64,000 nucleotides of DNA from Acidimicrobiales bacterium (GTDB taxonomy: Bacteria; Actinomycetota; Acidimicrobiia; Acidimicrobiales; SZUA-35). Of the stretch, positions 42,620 through 52,195 are shown piece by piece. The translations under genes and the position numbers were made by a program. Numbering within the stretch: the stretch's first letter is position 1; the number at the start of each line of letters is the position of its first letter. A model generated the notes under the pieces. It made no database searches. It was not told where the DNA came from and saw nothing but the letters and a program-made list of their open reading frames with translations. The stretch spans positions 62,001 through 126,000 of the forward strand of contig JAHDBV010000003.1 of NCBI GenBank assembly GCA_020630195.1, written 5' to 3'.

Positions 42620-43954
42620 ATGTATCTGGCGGAGCGCTCGAGGTCGGCGACGGCCACCGTCGAGCCCGGCGACGCCACCGCCGGTTCCCCACGGGGCCGG
42701 CGGGTCCCGGTGGCCCTGCTCGCCCTCGGGCTCACCAGCTTCTTCACCGACATCTCCTCCGAGATGGTGGCCGCCGCGCTACCGCTCTACCTGGCGGGCG
42801 AACTCGGGTTCACGGTCGCACTGCTCGGCGTGTTCGACGGCTTCCAGCGGGCGGCCGCCATCGCGGTCCGGCTCCTCGGTGGCCGCCTCGCCGACGGGCG
42901 ACGGGGTCCGAAGCAGGTCGCCCTCGCCGGCTACGGCCTGTCGATGCTCACCCGCTGGTTGCTCGTCCTCACCGCCGCCCTCGGCCCGGTGCTCGTGGCC
43001 ACCGGCCTCGATCGGGTGGGGAAGGGATTGCGGAGCCCGGCCCGCGACGCCCTCATCTCCCGCAACACGGGCCGCCTGGGTCCGGCCGCGGCATTCGGGG
43101 TCCATCGGGCGTTCGACACCGCCGGCGCGCTGCTCGGTCCGATCCTCGTGTTCGCCTTCCTCTCGATCGCTCCCGGCCGGTTCGACACCGTGTGGTTGTT
43201 GAGTGGTCTCGCCGCCGTGGCCGGCCTGGTCTGGCTGGCCGCCTTCGTGCCGTCACCGACCATGTCGCCCGGAGCCGCCGCCACCGGACCGAGCGCACCG
43301 ACGCTGTCCGCGTGGCGGATACTGCGGACGGACCCGGTCGCCCGGTCGCTCATGACGGTCGGTGTCGTGCTCGGCCTCGGCGCCGTCGGCGACCCGGTCG
43401 TGTTCATCGCCCTTCGGGAGACCGGTGCGGTGTCGCTCGCCGTCGTGCCGTTGCTGTTCGCCGCCTCGGCGCTCGTGTTCGTCGTGCTGGCCGTGCCGGT
43501 GGGGCGCCTCGCCGATCGGATCGGCCCGACCCGGGTGTATGTCGCCGGCCACCTGCCGTTGCTCGCCGTCTACGGGGCGTTGTGGGTCGCGGCCGCGACC
43601 CCGGGAGGCGACCTCGTTCGACTCGACGGCCGGGGCGTCGCCCTCGCCGCCGTCGCCGTCGGGGCCCTCGGCCTGCACTACGCGGCGACCGACGGTGTCG
43701 GTGTCGCCGCCCTGGCGTCACGGCTCGACCCGGGGCTGCGGGGTCGGGCGATCGCGGCCTTCACCTCGATGGTGCTGGCGGGTCGTCTCATCGCATCCGC
43801 CGGCTTCGGCCTGCTCTGGACCCGGGCGGGCGCCACCGTCGCCTGTGCCGTCGCCATGGCCGTCGTCCTCGCGGGCCTCGTGTGGGCCCGTCGGGCCCGC
43901 GGACTGTTCGTACCGACCACGCCCGGCAACCACCACGAGGAGGCCACGCCATGA
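42620..43954 (+). CDS. MFS transporter
   Basis: A 444-residue transporter; ATG 42620 follows GGGAGG, while the frame continues upstream. Twelve predicted helices. The early LTSFFTDISSEMVAAALPLYL segment, GGRLADGRRGPKQVALAGYGLS (loop 2-3 MFS motif) and DRVGKGLRSPARDALISRNT are characteristic of the subgroup often annotated as multidrug exporters. The second half repeats VPVGRLADRIGPTRVYVAG. Its stop overlaps the next start (ATGA), so it is likely co-expressed with the beta-propeller protein. Substrate unknown. Confidence 0.85.
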   Translation: MYLAERSRSATATVEPGDATAGSPRGRRVPVALLALGLTSFFTDISSEMVAAALPLYLAGELGFTVALLGVFDGFQRAAAIAVRLLGGRLADGRRGPKQVALAGYGLSMLTRWLLVLTAALGPVLVATGLDRVGKGLRSPARDALISRNTGRLGPAAAFGVHRAFDTAGALLGPILVFAFLSIAPGRFDTVWLLSGLAAVAGLVWLAAFVPSPTMSPGAAATGPSAPTLSAWRILRTDPVARSLMTVGVVLGLGAVGDPVVFIALRETGAVSLAVVPLLFAASALVFVVLAVPVGRLADRIGPTRVYVAGHLPLLAVYGALWVAAATPGGDLVRLDGRGVALAAVAVGALGLHYAATDGVGVAALASRLDPGLRGRAIAAFTSMVLAGRLIASAGFGLLWTRAGATVACAVAMAVVLAGLVWARRARGLFVPTTPGNHHEEATP

Positions 43955-45069
43955 CCGACCCCGGCGTTCTGTCCGGACCGTCCCGACCGATGGTGCTCGG
44001 TGTGGGTCTGGTCCTCACCGTGCTGAGCGTCGTCGCTGGGGTGCTCGTCATCGGCGCCGCCGACGACGCCGGACGAACCGGCGGTCCCGATGCCGTCGCA
44101 CTGCCCGACACGGCCCTCGCCCCCGGCGTGCTCGCCTACGTCGACACCGATCCGATCGATCCGGTGCCCACCCCGTCGGGTCTCGACCGGTTCATCACGG
44201 TGATCGACCGTCGCCCGGGCTCACCCACCTACGGCCGGGTCCAGGATCTGCGACCCTCGGGTGAACGGATCGACCACGACATCACGTGCGACCGCTATCA
44301 CGAGCGCCGGCAGGTGGCCGTCTGTCTCGAGCTGGCCTCCGCGGTCACCGGGACCTCCGATGTGCACACCGTCACCCGCAGCGACGACGGGCTCGACGTG
44401 GTGGCGTCCCGTTCGATGGTGGGCACACCGAGTCGGGTCCGGGTGTCCCCCGACGGTCGCCGCTACGGCTTCACCACGTTCGTGGCCGGTCACGGCTACG
44501 GCGATCCCGGGTCGCTGTCGACCTTCACCGGGGTGTTCGACCACGACGACAACCTGTGGCACATGGAGATGCTGCGGGTCTCGGGGCCCGACGGCACGCT
44601 CGACTCCCAGGCCAACAACTTCTGGGGTGCCAGCTGGAACCCGGCCGCCGACGGGCTCGTGGTCACCATGACCGACGCATCGGACAACGACGGCGAGTTC
44701 CATCTGGTTCGCGTCGATCCCGACCGACTCACCGGCGAGGCCATTGGTCACGGCGAGTGCCCCTCGTGGTCGCCCGACGGGTCGACGATCGTCGTGAAGG
44801 ACCGGCTCGAACTCGACGACGGCTCCGCCGCGTGGCGGTTGGTCGCCATCGACGTGGCGACGGGGGAGCGGACCGTGCTCCCCGAGGCCCGCAGCGTCGA
44901 CGATCAGGTCGAGTGGTACGACGATCACACCATCCTCTACGCCGTCGCCGCCGGTGGCTCCGCGCTCGAACCCCGCCGTGACCTCTATGCCCTCCGCGTC
45001 GACGACCCGATGGCCCGGCCCGTGCTCGTCGCCGCGGGCGCCGACTCCCCATCCGCTCCGACGGACTGA
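43951..45069 (+). CDS. Membrane-anchored TolB/WD40-like beta-propeller protein
   Basis: A 372-residue protein from ATG 43951, overlapping the transporter stop. An N-terminal anchor helix (MVLGVGLVLTVLSVVAGVLVIGA) is followed by an extracytoplasmic domain of repeated blades such as SRVRVSPDGRRYGFTTF, ASWNPAADGLVVTMTD, and CPSWSPDGSTIVVKD, the xxWSPDGxxI pattern of TolB-like propellers. Two Cys (DITCDRYHE, VAVCLELAS) might pair. Likely a binding or scaffold protein working with the transporter. Ligand unknown. Confidence 0.8.
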   Translation: MTDPGVLSGPSRPMVLGVGLVLTVLSVVAGVLVIGAADDAGRTGGPDAVALPDTALAPGVLAYVDTDPIDPVPTPSGLDRFITVIDRRPGSPTYGRVQDLRPSGERIDHDITCDRYHERRQVAVCLELASAVTGTSDVHTVTRSDDGLDVVASRSMVGTPSRVRVSPDGRRYGFTTFVAGHGYGDPGSLSTFTGVFDHDDNLWHMEMLRVSGPDGTLDSQANNFWGASWNPAADGLVVTMTDASDNDGEFHLVRVDPDRLTGEAIGHGECPSWSPDGSTIVVKDRLELDDGSAAWRLVAIDVATGERTVLPEARSVDDQVEWYDDHTILYAVAAGGSALEPRRDLYALRVDDPMARPVLVAAGADSPSAPTD

Positions 45070-45088
45070 GGTCTGCCACACTCGCCCC

Positions 45089-46165
45089 ATGCGTCGGACG
45101 GTCATCGTGGGTGCGGGGGTCGCGGGGCTCGCCGCGCTGGACCGTGTCGTGCGCGAGGCCGGCCCGCGGGATCGCATCACGCTCGTCGAACCCGGGCCAC
45201 CCGAGCCCGGCCCACCGCCGCTCGTCGGCTTCCACCCGGCGCTCGATCGGCGCCTCGGCGCCCGGGTGCAACGCCCCGCCTCGGGGATCTGGCGTGGTGT
45301 CGGCGTCGGTGGCTCGGGGTCGGTCAACGGTGCGGTGCTGCAACGGCCGACCGGGGCCGAGGCGCTCGTGCCCGGCGCCGACCGCGATGTCCTCGAGGCC
45401 GCCGTCGACCGGTGGTGGCAGGCACCGACCGTGGTCCGGCCCGTCGCCGGGGCGCTCGATCACCGTCTGGCGGCGGCCGGTGCCGAGGCCGTGCCGTTCC
45501 GCCTCGCCCTCGACCCGAGCACCGGGCGCCGGTGGCTGCCCGGCCTCGCCACGCTCGACGACGAACGGGTCGACCTCGTGCGGACGACGATCCGGTGCCT
45601 CGACCACACCGACGGTGCCGTGATCGGTGTCGTCGACTCGGCCGGGACCCGACTGCCCGCCGACCGGGTGCTCCTCGCGGCTGGCGCGGCGGCGACGCCG
45701 CGGATCCTCGGCGCCTCGGGGTTGCTCGACGACGCCCCGTCGGGCCGCGTCCATCTCGGTCGGGTGCTCGATCTCGTCGACCACGGCCCCGTGCCACCCG
45801 TCGGTGCCATCACCTCGGCCTGGGTCGTGCCCGGGGGGCGGGCGCTGCTCGCCACCAGCCCCACCGGACCGTTCCTGGTGTGTTGGGCCGGCGACACCGT
45901 CGCCGCCGGCACCACCCCCGACGCGGCGGGCCTCGACGCCGTCACGGGTCACGGTCTCGGACTGCTCGAGGCCGCCGGCATCGGCGTCCGGGACCCGGCG
46001 CCCCCGGCCGGCGGTGTGCATCATCTCGCCGCCACCGTCCCGCCCGACCCTCGACCGGTGCCGGGCTGCACGATCGTCGACACGAGCGTCTGGCACGACC
46101 TGCCGGTGGTGCCACCGATGCTGCTCGTCGCCGCGGCCGCCGAGGCGCTGGCCGGCGACACCTGA
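45089..46165 (+). CDS. Short GMC-like FAD-dependent oxidoreductase
   Basis: A 358-residue protein from ATG 45089, 19 bases after the propeller gene. The N-terminal FAD-binding motif VIVGAGVAGLAALDRVV is intact, GIWRGVGVGGSGSVNGAVLQRP matches the GMC GGSSxxNG region, and DRVLLAAGAAATPRILGASGL is the GMC signature 2-like segment. The C-terminus contains VHHLAATVPPDPRPV and DTSVWHDLPVVPP with the His expected in the active site. At 358 residues it is much shorter than normal GMC enzymes (about 500-550), so the substrate domain is reduced. Likely oxidises an alcohol; unknown substrate. Confidence 0.8.
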   Translation: MRRTVIVGAGVAGLAALDRVVREAGPRDRITLVEPGPPEPGPPPLVGFHPALDRRLGARVQRPASGIWRGVGVGGSGSVNGAVLQRPTGAEALVPGADRDVLEAAVDRWWQAPTVVRPVAGALDHRLAAAGAEAVPFRLALDPSTGRRWLPGLATLDDERVDLVRTTIRCLDHTDGAVIGVVDSAGTRLPADRVLLAAGAAATPRILGASGLLDDAPSGRVHLGRVLDLVDHGPVPPVGAITSAWVVPGGRALLATSPTGPFLVCWAGDTVAAGTTPDAAGLDAVTGHGLGLLEAAGIGVRDPAPPAGGVHHLAATVPPDPRPVPGCTIVDTSVWHDLPVVPPMLLVAAAAEALAGDT

Positions 46166-46217
46166 CACACCACCCCGGGTTCGACGCCGTCCGCCCGGGG
46201 TCGGGGACACTGTCGGC

Positions 46218-46697
46218 ATGGCCCGCCCCCTCGTCGACGTCGATGCACTGCCCGCCGAGTGGCGGGACGCCGACGACCTCACCGTCGTCTTCCTCCGCCA
46301 CAAGGGGTGCCTGTTCACACGGGAGCTCATCCAGGACCTGCGGGCCGAGGCCGAGCCGGATCAGCGCGTGGTGCTGGTGCACCAGAGCACCGAGGCCGAG
46401 TTCGATCGGACCCTCGCTCACCTGTGGCCGGCCGCCGAGCGGGTCTCCGATCCCGACGCCCGTTGGTACGCCGCCGCCGGCGTCCGTCGTGGGGGCTGGC
46501 GGGAGATGTTCGGTTGGCGTTCGTGGCGGGCGGGTGTGCCCGCGTTCCTCCGCGGCAACCGGATCGGTTGGAAGGGCGCCGCCGACGGCTGGACGTTGCC
46601 CACCGCCATCCGACTCCGCGACGGCGCCGTGGTGGCCGAACACCGTGGCCGCCATGCCGGCGACCAACCCCGGCTCGCCGAACTGGCCGCCGCATGA
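46218..46697 (+). CDS. AhpC/TSA-family (thioredoxin-fold) redoxin-like protein
   Basis: A 159-residue protein from ATG 46218. VVFLRHKGCLFTRELIQDLR is the strand-then-Cys helix expected for the AhpC/TSA_2 group, with a single peroxidatic-like Cys instead of CxxC. VVLVHQSTEAEFDRTLAHLW and PTAIRLRDGAVVAEHRGRHAGDQP complete a thioredoxin fold. Cytoplasmic; presumably a thiol peroxidase or disulfide reductant in the same run. Stop overlaps the hydrolase start (ATGA). Confidence 0.75.
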   Translation: MARPLVDVDALPAEWRDADDLTVVFLRHKGCLFTRELIQDLRAEAEPDQRVVLVHQSTEAEFDRTLAHLWPAAERVSDPDARWYAAAGVRRGGWREMFGWRSWRAGVPAFLRGNRIGWKGAADGWTLPTAIRLRDGAVVAEHRGRHAGDQPRLAELAAA

Positions 46698-47449
46698 GCG
46701 CCGCCGCCCATCCCTCGACCATCACCGTCGTGGCCGTGCACGGCAACGGCGGGGGAGCGTTCCGGTTCTCGCTGCTTCCCGAGCGCCTGGCCGAGGGTGT
46801 CGCCCTGCACGCCGTCACGTTGCCGGGGTTCGAGGGTCGGCCCCTCGGCACCACCGAACCGACCATGGCGACCTACACCGACGACCTGCTCGCCACACTC
46901 GACGGCATCGACGGGCAGACCGTGGTGCTCGGCCACGGCATCGGTGGCTCGATCGCGCTCGACGCCCTCTCCCGGCGGCCCGACGCCGCCGACGGGCTGA
47001 TCCTCCACGCCATCGTCGGGGCCAACCTCGACGAACGGTGGTTTCCCCGGTTCATGGCCCGTCCGGCCGTGCGAGCGGGTGTGCAGCGGCTCATCTCGTC
47101 GCTCCCGGTCCGGCTCGTCGCCGGGCGACTCCTGTTCCGCTCCGCCCCGTCGGGATTCGCCGACCGCTTCCTCGCCGAGTACCGCCGGGCGGAGTCGTTC
47201 GGTCCGATGTTCGACCTCCTGACCGCCGAGTGGTTCGAGGGGCTCGCCGAGGTCCCGACGCCGACGATCGTGCTGTGGGGCCAGAAGGATCGCGTGCTCG
47301 ACGTCGATCAGTTGGCCGTCATCGAGCGCCTGGTGCCGAACCGGCGCCGCCAGATCGAAGCCGGCTGGGGTCACTTCCCGATGGTCGACGACCCCGATGC
47401 CTATGCCCGGGTGCTGTCCGACCTCGCCATCGAACTCGTCGACCGTTGA
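46694..47449 (+). CDS. Alpha/beta-hydrolase-fold protein lacking the nucleophilic Ser
   Basis: A 251-residue protein from ATG 46694. The fold is clear: VVAVHGNGGGAFRFS (oxyanion loop), then VVLGHGIGGSIALDAL near residues 76-91 where the nucleophile elbow should be GHSxGG; the codon is GGC, so Gly replaces Ser. The acid (VLWGQKDRVLD) and His (GWGHFPM) of the triad remain. A cap domain lies near residues 115-190. The protein may be a non-hydrolytic binder, may use a different chemistry, or may carry an assembly error. Operon with redoxin-like and GMC genes. Confidence 0.82.
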   Translation: MSAAAHPSTITVVAVHGNGGGAFRFSLLPERLAEGVALHAVTLPGFEGRPLGTTEPTMATYTDDLLATLDGIDGQTVVLGHGIGGSIALDALSRRPDAADGLILHAIVGANLDERWFPRFMARPAVRAGVQRLISSLPVRLVAGRLLFRSAPSGFADRFLAEYRRAESFGPMFDLLTAEWFEGLAEVPTPTIVLWGQKDRVLDVDQLAVIERLVPNRRRQIEAGWGHFPMVDDPDAYARVLSDLAIELVDR

Positions 47450-47453
47450 CCCC

Positions 47454-49718
47454 GTGACCTCCTCGGCCGTGGTGCTCGCCCTCGGATCCGGACTGCCGAG
47501 CCCGGTCGGTCCGAAGGCCGCCAACCTCGATCGGGCCGTCGCCGTCGGGCTCGATGTTCCTCGCGGGTTCGTCGTGCTCGACGGGGCGGATCTCGCCGAC
47601 CCCGGCGTCGCCCGCCAGGTCCGGGCCTCCGCCGCCGACCTCGGTGGTGCGGTGTCGGTGCGCTCGGCGTTCTCGGCCGAGGACGGCACGGGACGATCGA
47701 TGGCGGGTGCGTTCCACACCGAGCTCGGCGTCGACCCCGATGCGGCGCCCGACGCCGTGCTCGATGCCGTCGCCCGGGTGCGGGCCTCGTGGGACGACGT
47801 GGCCGATCTCCGGGGCGTGGCGGGCCGCCGCGACGTGCTCGTGCAGCGCATGGTTCCCGCCCTCGTCGCCGGGGTCGCGTTCTCCGAGCCCGGGCACGAG
47901 GACGACTGGATCGACGCCGCACCGGGTCTCGGTGACGCCGTCGTCGACGGCACCGATCGTGGTCGGTCGTCACGGTTGCCCCGCGTCGGCCGGGGTGAAC
48001 GCCCCGACCCCCGCCTCGCCCCGTGGGAGGCCCGGCTCGCCGAGGTCTGCCGGGCGGTGCGGGCCGAGTTCGGTGACGAACCCTGGGATCTCGAGTGGGC
48101 GGACGACGGTCGCCGGTGCTGGCTGCTCCAGGTGCGTCCGATCACCGCGGCCATCCGCCGCAACGAGACCCTCACCCTCGCCAACCACAAGGAGATCCTG
48201 CCGGAGCTGCCCTCGACGTTGATGACGAGCCTCATCGTCGCCGCCGGGGAGGACCTGGTGGGCTTCTACGACGAGATCGACCCGACGCTTCCGATCCACC
48301 GACCCTTCGTCGAGGTCGTCCACGGCCGCCCGCTGCTCAATCTGACGATGCTCACCGACATGGTGCGGGCGCTCGGCCTGCCGACCCGCATGGTGACCGA
48401 GAGCTACGGCGGCGAACCCGACATCGACATCGGGCTCCGCCCGCGCCGGGTGGTGTCGAAGATCCCGACACTCCTCCGGCTCGCCGCGGCGCAGGCCGGC
48501 GCGCCCGGGCGGGCCGCCACCGTCGGCGCCGGGTTGCGGGAGCGGGCGTCGACCGCACGCGCCGAGGCGGCGGCGTCGGATCGGCCCTTCGGCGTCCTGC
48601 TCGAGGGGCTCCACGAGGTCTACGTCGGACTCGTGTCGGAGATGGGAGCGTTGGCCTCCGGCATGGCGCCGCCCACGACCGTCCTGCGCGGCCTCGGCAC
48701 CCTCGATCTCCACCTCGCGGCGCAGCGCACCGCTGCCACCCGCATGCTCGACGACCTCGGACCGATCCGCGCCGCACTCGACGCGTCGCCGACCGGTCGG
48801 CCCACGCTCGACGATCCCGAGGCCTGGCGTCGAGCCATCCTCGCCGATGCCGCCGCGTCGGCAGCCTGGCGGCGGTGGCTCGACGAGCACGGGCACCGGG
48901 GTGTGTTCGAGTCCGACATCGCCCGTCCCCGATTCGCCGAGGCGCCGGCCCCGATCCTGCGGGCACTCGCCGCCGATCCACTGCCGCCGACCGGCGCCGT
49001 GTCGATGCCCGATCGACTGCGTCGAGCCGTCACCGGCCCCGTCTGGTGGCCGGCGGCTCGCGCCGTGCACGCCCGCGAGCGTCTGCGTTCCGAGGCGATG
49101 GCGGCCTTCGCCGAGCTGCGCGCCGGCCTCGCCGATGCCGGCGGGCGAGCCGTCGCCGCCGGCCGCCTGCCCCATGTCGACGCCGTGTGGGACGCCACCG
49201 TCGACGAGCTCCACACCCTCGACGAGCCCGACGGTCGCCTCGACGGTTCGTGGTGGTCGGATCGCCGGGATGAACGCGCCCGGGACGAGGCGGTGGTCCT
49301 CGCCGATCAGTTCCGCCGGTTCGACTCCCCGACGGCCGTGGCCGACACCGGAGCGGGGATCTGGCGAGGCCTCGGACTGACCCGTGGTGCGGTGCGCGGT
49401 CGAGCTCTGCGAGCGGCGGAGCCCCCGGCTTCGTTGCCCGACGGGTTCGACCCGGCCGACACCGTCCTCGTCGCCCGCAGCGTCGATGCCGGTTGGGTGC
49501 CGATCTTCTCCTCGGTCGCCGCGGTGGCGGTCGAGATCGGTGGTGATCTCTCCCACGGTTCGATCGTGCTGCGCGAACTCGGCCTGCCGGCCGTCACCAA
49601 CCTCGGCGCCGTGGCCGGCGGTCTCGAGACCGGCGATCGGGTCGAGCTCGACGCCGATCGGGCGACGCTGCGACGCCTCGACGGCCCGTCCGGGTCGGCC
49701 GTTTCCACCGCCGACTGA
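47454..49718 (+). CDS. PEP-utilizing / rifampin phosphotransferase-like protein
   Basis: A 754-residue protein from GTG 47454. The N-terminal part is ATP-grasp-like, related to PEP synthase ([26 protein letters not shown], then [20 protein letters not shown], and [15 protein letters not shown], with [20 protein letters not shown] at the end of the domain). A helical middle of about 400 residues follows. The C-terminal swivelling phospho-His domain contains [20 protein letters not shown], with the catalytic His. There is no PEP/pyruvate TIM barrel, so the layout is that of rifampin phosphotransferase rather than PEP synthase. It probably phosphorylates a small acceptor; the substrate is unknown. 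Confidence 0.8.
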   Translation: MTSSAVVLALGSGLPSPVGPKAANLDRAVAVGLDVPRGFVVLDGADLADPGVARQVRASAADLGGAVSVRSAFSAEDGTGRSMAGAFHTELGVDPDAAPDAVLDAVARVRASWDDVADLRGVAGRRDVLVQRMVPALVAGVAFSEPGHEDDWIDAAPGLGDAVVDGTDRGRSSRLPRVGRGERPDPRLAPWEARLAEVCRAVRAEFGDEPWDLEWADDGRRCWLLQVRPITAAIRRNETLTLANHKEILPELPSTLMTSLIVAAGEDLVGFYDEIDPTLPIHRPFVEVVHGRPLLNLTMLTDMVRALGLPTRMVTESYGGEPDIDIGLRPRRVVSKIPTLLRLAAAQAGAPGRAATVGAGLRERASTARAEAAASDRPFGVLLEGLHEVYVGLVSEMGALASGMAPPTTVLRGLGTLDLHLAAQRTAATRMLDDLGPIRAALDASPTGRPTLDDPEAWRRAILADAAASAAWRRWLDEHGHRGVFESDIARPRFAEAPAPILRALAADPLPPTGAVSMPDRLRRAVTGPVWWPAARAVHARERLRSEAMAAFAELRAGLADAGGRAVAAGRLPHVDAVWDATVDELHTLDEPDGRLDGSWWSDRRDERARDEAVVLADQFRRFDSPTAVADTGAGIWRGLGLTRGAVRGRALRAAEPPASLPDGFDPADTVLVARSVDAGWVPIFSSVAAVAVEIGGDLSHGSIVLRELGLPAVTNLGAVAGGLETGDRVELDADRATLRRLDGPSGSAVSTAD

Positions 49719-49804
49719 TCGGCGGCCCGGTGTCGCCGAGCGGTGCTACGTTGCCGCGTCGGGCGCCGATCGGCGGCGCCGCCACGATCGCAGGGGGAAC
49801 CGGA

Positions 49805-50890
49805 ATGCCGCAGACCGTCAAGGGTGTCATCGCCATGGCCAAGGGGGAGCCGGTCACCGTGACCGACATCGTCATCCCCGACCCCATCGCCGGAGAGGCC
49901 GTCGTGGCCATCAAGGCCTGCGGCGTCTGCCACACCGACCTCCACTACCGGGAGGGCGGCATCAACGACGAGTTCCCGTTCCTCCTCGGCCACGAGGCCG
50001 CCGGTGTGGTCGAGTCGGTCGGTGAGGGTGTCACCGACGTCGCCGTCGGCGACTACGTGATCCTGAACTGGCGTGCCGTGTGTGGTCAGTGCCGCTCGTG
50101 TGCCAAGGGCAAGCCGCAGTACTGCTTCGCCACCCACAACGCGACGCAGAAGATGACGCTCACCGACGGCACCGAGCTGTCGCCGGCGCTCGGCATCGGG
50201 GCGTTCTGCGAGAAGACCCTCGTCGCCGCCGGCCAGTGCACGAAGGTCGACGAAGCCGCCCCGCCGGAGGTCGCCGGCCTGCTCGGCTGCGGCGTGATGG
50301 CCGGGATCGGCGCCGCCATCAACACTGGTGAGGTCGGCCGGGGCGACACCGTCGCCGTGTTCGGCTGCGGCGGTGTCGGCAACGCCGCGCTCGAAGGTGC
50401 CCGCATCGCCGGCGCCCGCACGATCATCGCCGTCGACATCGACGACCAGAAGCTCGAGTGGGCCAAGGACTTCGGCGCCACCCACACCGTCAACTCCTCC
50501 GAGGTCGATGCCGTCGAGGCGATCCGGGAACTCACCGACGGCAACGGTGTCGACGTGGCCATCGAGGCCGTGGGCCTGCCGCAGACCTACGAGCAGGCGT
50601 TCTACGCCCGCGATCTCGCCGGCACCGTGGTGCTGGTCGGTGTGCCGAACCCCGAGATGAAGGTCGAGCTCCCGTTCATCGAGATCTTCGGTCGTGGCGG
50701 CGCGTTGAAGTCGTCGTGGTACGGCGACTGCCTGCCCAGCCGGGACTTCCCGATGCTGATCGACCTGTTCCTCCAGGGCCGCCTGAACCTGGGTGGCTTC
50801 GTGTCGGAGACGATCGACCTCGATGCCGTCGAGGAGGCGTTCCACAAGATGCACAAGGGCGAGGTGCTCCGCAGCGTCGTGACGCTGTGA
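49805..50890 (+). CDS. mscR: S-(hydroxymethyl)mycothiol dehydrogenase (mycothiol-dependent formaldehyde dehydrogenase)
   Basis: A 361-residue zinc alcohol dehydrogenase from ATG 49805, with AGGGGGAAC upstream. Catalytic zinc ligands appear in [15 protein letters not shown] and [12 protein letters not shown], the structural zinc in [15 protein letters not shown], and the NAD-binding [35 protein letters not shown] and [19 protein letters not shown] closely match the mycothiol-specific enzyme of mycobacteria. It oxidises the adduct of mycothiol and formaldehyde; it implies that the cell makes mycothiol. Followed by a strong hairpin terminator. Confidence 0.92.
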   Translation: MPQTVKGVIAMAKGEPVTVTDIVIPDPIAGEAVVAIKACGVCHTDLHYREGGINDEFPFLLGHEAAGVVESVGEGVTDVAVGDYVILNWRAVCGQCRSCAKGKPQYCFATHNATQKMTLTDGTELSPALGIGAFCEKTLVAAGQCTKVDEAAPPEVAGLLGCGVMAGIGAAINTGEVGRGDTVAVFGCGGVGNAALEGARIAGARTIIAVDIDDQKLEWAKDFGATHTVNSSEVDAVEAIRELTDGNGVDVAIEAVGLPQTYEQAFYARDLAGTVVLVGVPNPEMKVELPFIEIFGRGGALKSSWYGDCLPSRDFPMLIDLFLQGRLNLGGFVSETIDLDAVEEAFHKMHKGEVLRSVVTL

Positions 50891-50896
50891 TCCGCC

Positions 50897-50926
50897 ACGG
50901 CTCGGCGTGGTGACGCGCCGAGCCGT
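50897..50926. terminator. Strong bidirectional terminator hairpin after mscR
   Basis: ACGGCTCGGCG (50897-50907) pairs perfectly over 11 bases with CGCCGAGCCGT (50916-50926), leaving an 8-base loop. It sits between the convergent ends of mscR (50890) and the MFS gene (50932). The most stable stem noticed in the window. Confidence 0.7.
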
Positions 50927-50931
50927 CGCCC

Positions 50932-52146
50932 TCAGGCGAAGCGGGCCCCGCTGCGGCGGGGCCACATCACCGCACCGAACAACAGGATGCTCGGGAGCAC
51001 CACCGTGGCGATCGCCATGCCGACGTCGAAGGTGTCGGTGGCGGCGAGTGCTCCGATGACGAGCGGTGCGAACAGTCCCATCGCCCGGCTCCCGGCCGTG
51101 ACGGCGCCCAGACCACCGGCGCCGCCGCCGGGCATCTGGGCGGCCTGGTCGTAGAGCGTCGGGAAGAAGGTGGCGACGCCGAGCCCGGTGGCGAAGAGCC
51201 CGGCGAGCACGGCTGCGGTGAGGTCGACGAGGGTGGAGGCCACCGCACCCACCGAGGCGAGCACGATCGACAGTCGAGCGAGTCGGTCGTCGCCGATCCG
51301 GACGACCACGCTGTCGCCGGCGAAGCGGCCGACGGTCATGCCGAGCGTGTAGGCCACGTAGCCGAGCGCGCCGAGGGCGGCGGTGTTGCCGAGGTCGTCG
51401 ATGAGCCGGAAGGCGGCCCAGTCGCTCGAGGTCTGCTCGGCGGCGAAGGCGCCACCGGATGCGGCTCCGATGAGGAGCAGCAGTCGCCAGCGGGGCCCGC
51501 TCCGGCGACCTCGACCGGAGGTCTCGGTCGTGGCGTCGTCGGGGTCCGGCTCGTCACCGCGCTCGTCGACCCGGAGGAGGTTCGCTCCGACACCGAGGAT
51601 GGCGACCGCGAACAGTCCGGCGGCGATGAAGAGGTGAGTGCGCAGCGACAGCTCGGCCGCGGTGGCCTGGGTGGCGACGATGGCGCCGAGCACGGTGCCG
51701 AGGCTCCAGAGGCCGTGGAGGCGGTTCATGACGGGGGTGTGCCGGCGGGCGCTCAGCCAACTGCCCTGGAGGTTCATCGGGACGTCGACACAGACGTCGG
51801 CGGCCTGGATCCCGACGAGTCCGAGCAGCAGCAGGGGCACGCTGTCGGCGGCGCCGACGAGGGCGAGGGCGCCGACGAGGACGAGGCCGCCGCCGAGGAT
51901 GAGGCGACGGGTGCCGAGGGCGGCGACGAGTGGGCCGACGGCGAACGAGGCCGCGATGCCGGCGAAGACGGCTGCGGCGAGGAGCAGCCCGAGTTGGTCG
52001 AGCGTCAGGTCGATCCGGTCGCGGATCTCGGGAAGGCGGGGGAGGAACGAGGCGACCACGGCGCCGTTGACGAAGAACTGCACGGCCACGGCCGAGAGCG
52101 CCCGCCGATCGGTCGGGGAGAGCGAAGATGTCGTGGTCCCGGTCAA
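50932..52146 (-). CDS. MFS transporter
   Basis: A 404-residue transporter, apparently starting at TTG 52146. Twelve helices in two halves with a cytoplasmic loop near residues 190-215 (DERGDEPDPDDATTETSGRG). LRLPEIRDRI-like motifs (SFLPRLPEIRDRIDLTLDQLG) and VPMNLQGSWLSARRHTPVMNRLHGLWSLG (split) resemble the fucose-permease/YbjJ-type subgroup, where VEKxxxRxxMxxxHGxxSxG motifs are typical. Divergent from the small P-loop kinase gene. Substrate unknown. Confidence 0.8.
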   Translation of the reverse strand: MTGTTTSSLSPTDRRALSAVAVQFFVNGAVVASFLPRLPEIRDRIDLTLDQLGLLLAAAVFAGIAASFAVGPLVAALGTRRLILGGGLVLVGALALVGAADSVPLLLLGLVGIQAADVCVDVPMNLQGSWLSARRHTPVMNRLHGLWSLGTVLGAIVATQATAAELSLRTHLFIAAGLFAVAILGVGANLLRVDERGDEPDPDDATTETSGRGRRSGPRWRLLLLIGAASGGAFAAEQTSSDWAAFRLIDDLGNTAALGALGYVAYTLGMTVGRFAGDSVVVRIGDDRLARLSIVLASVGAVASTLVDLTAAVLAGLFATGLGVATFFPTLYDQAAQMPGGGAGGLGAVTAGSRAMGLFAPLVIGALAATDTFDVGMAIATVVLPSILLFGAVMWPRRSGARFA

Positions 52147-52195
52147 GCGCCCGAGGCTAGCGATCCGCCGTGTGGGCCTCGCCTAGGTTCGTAGG

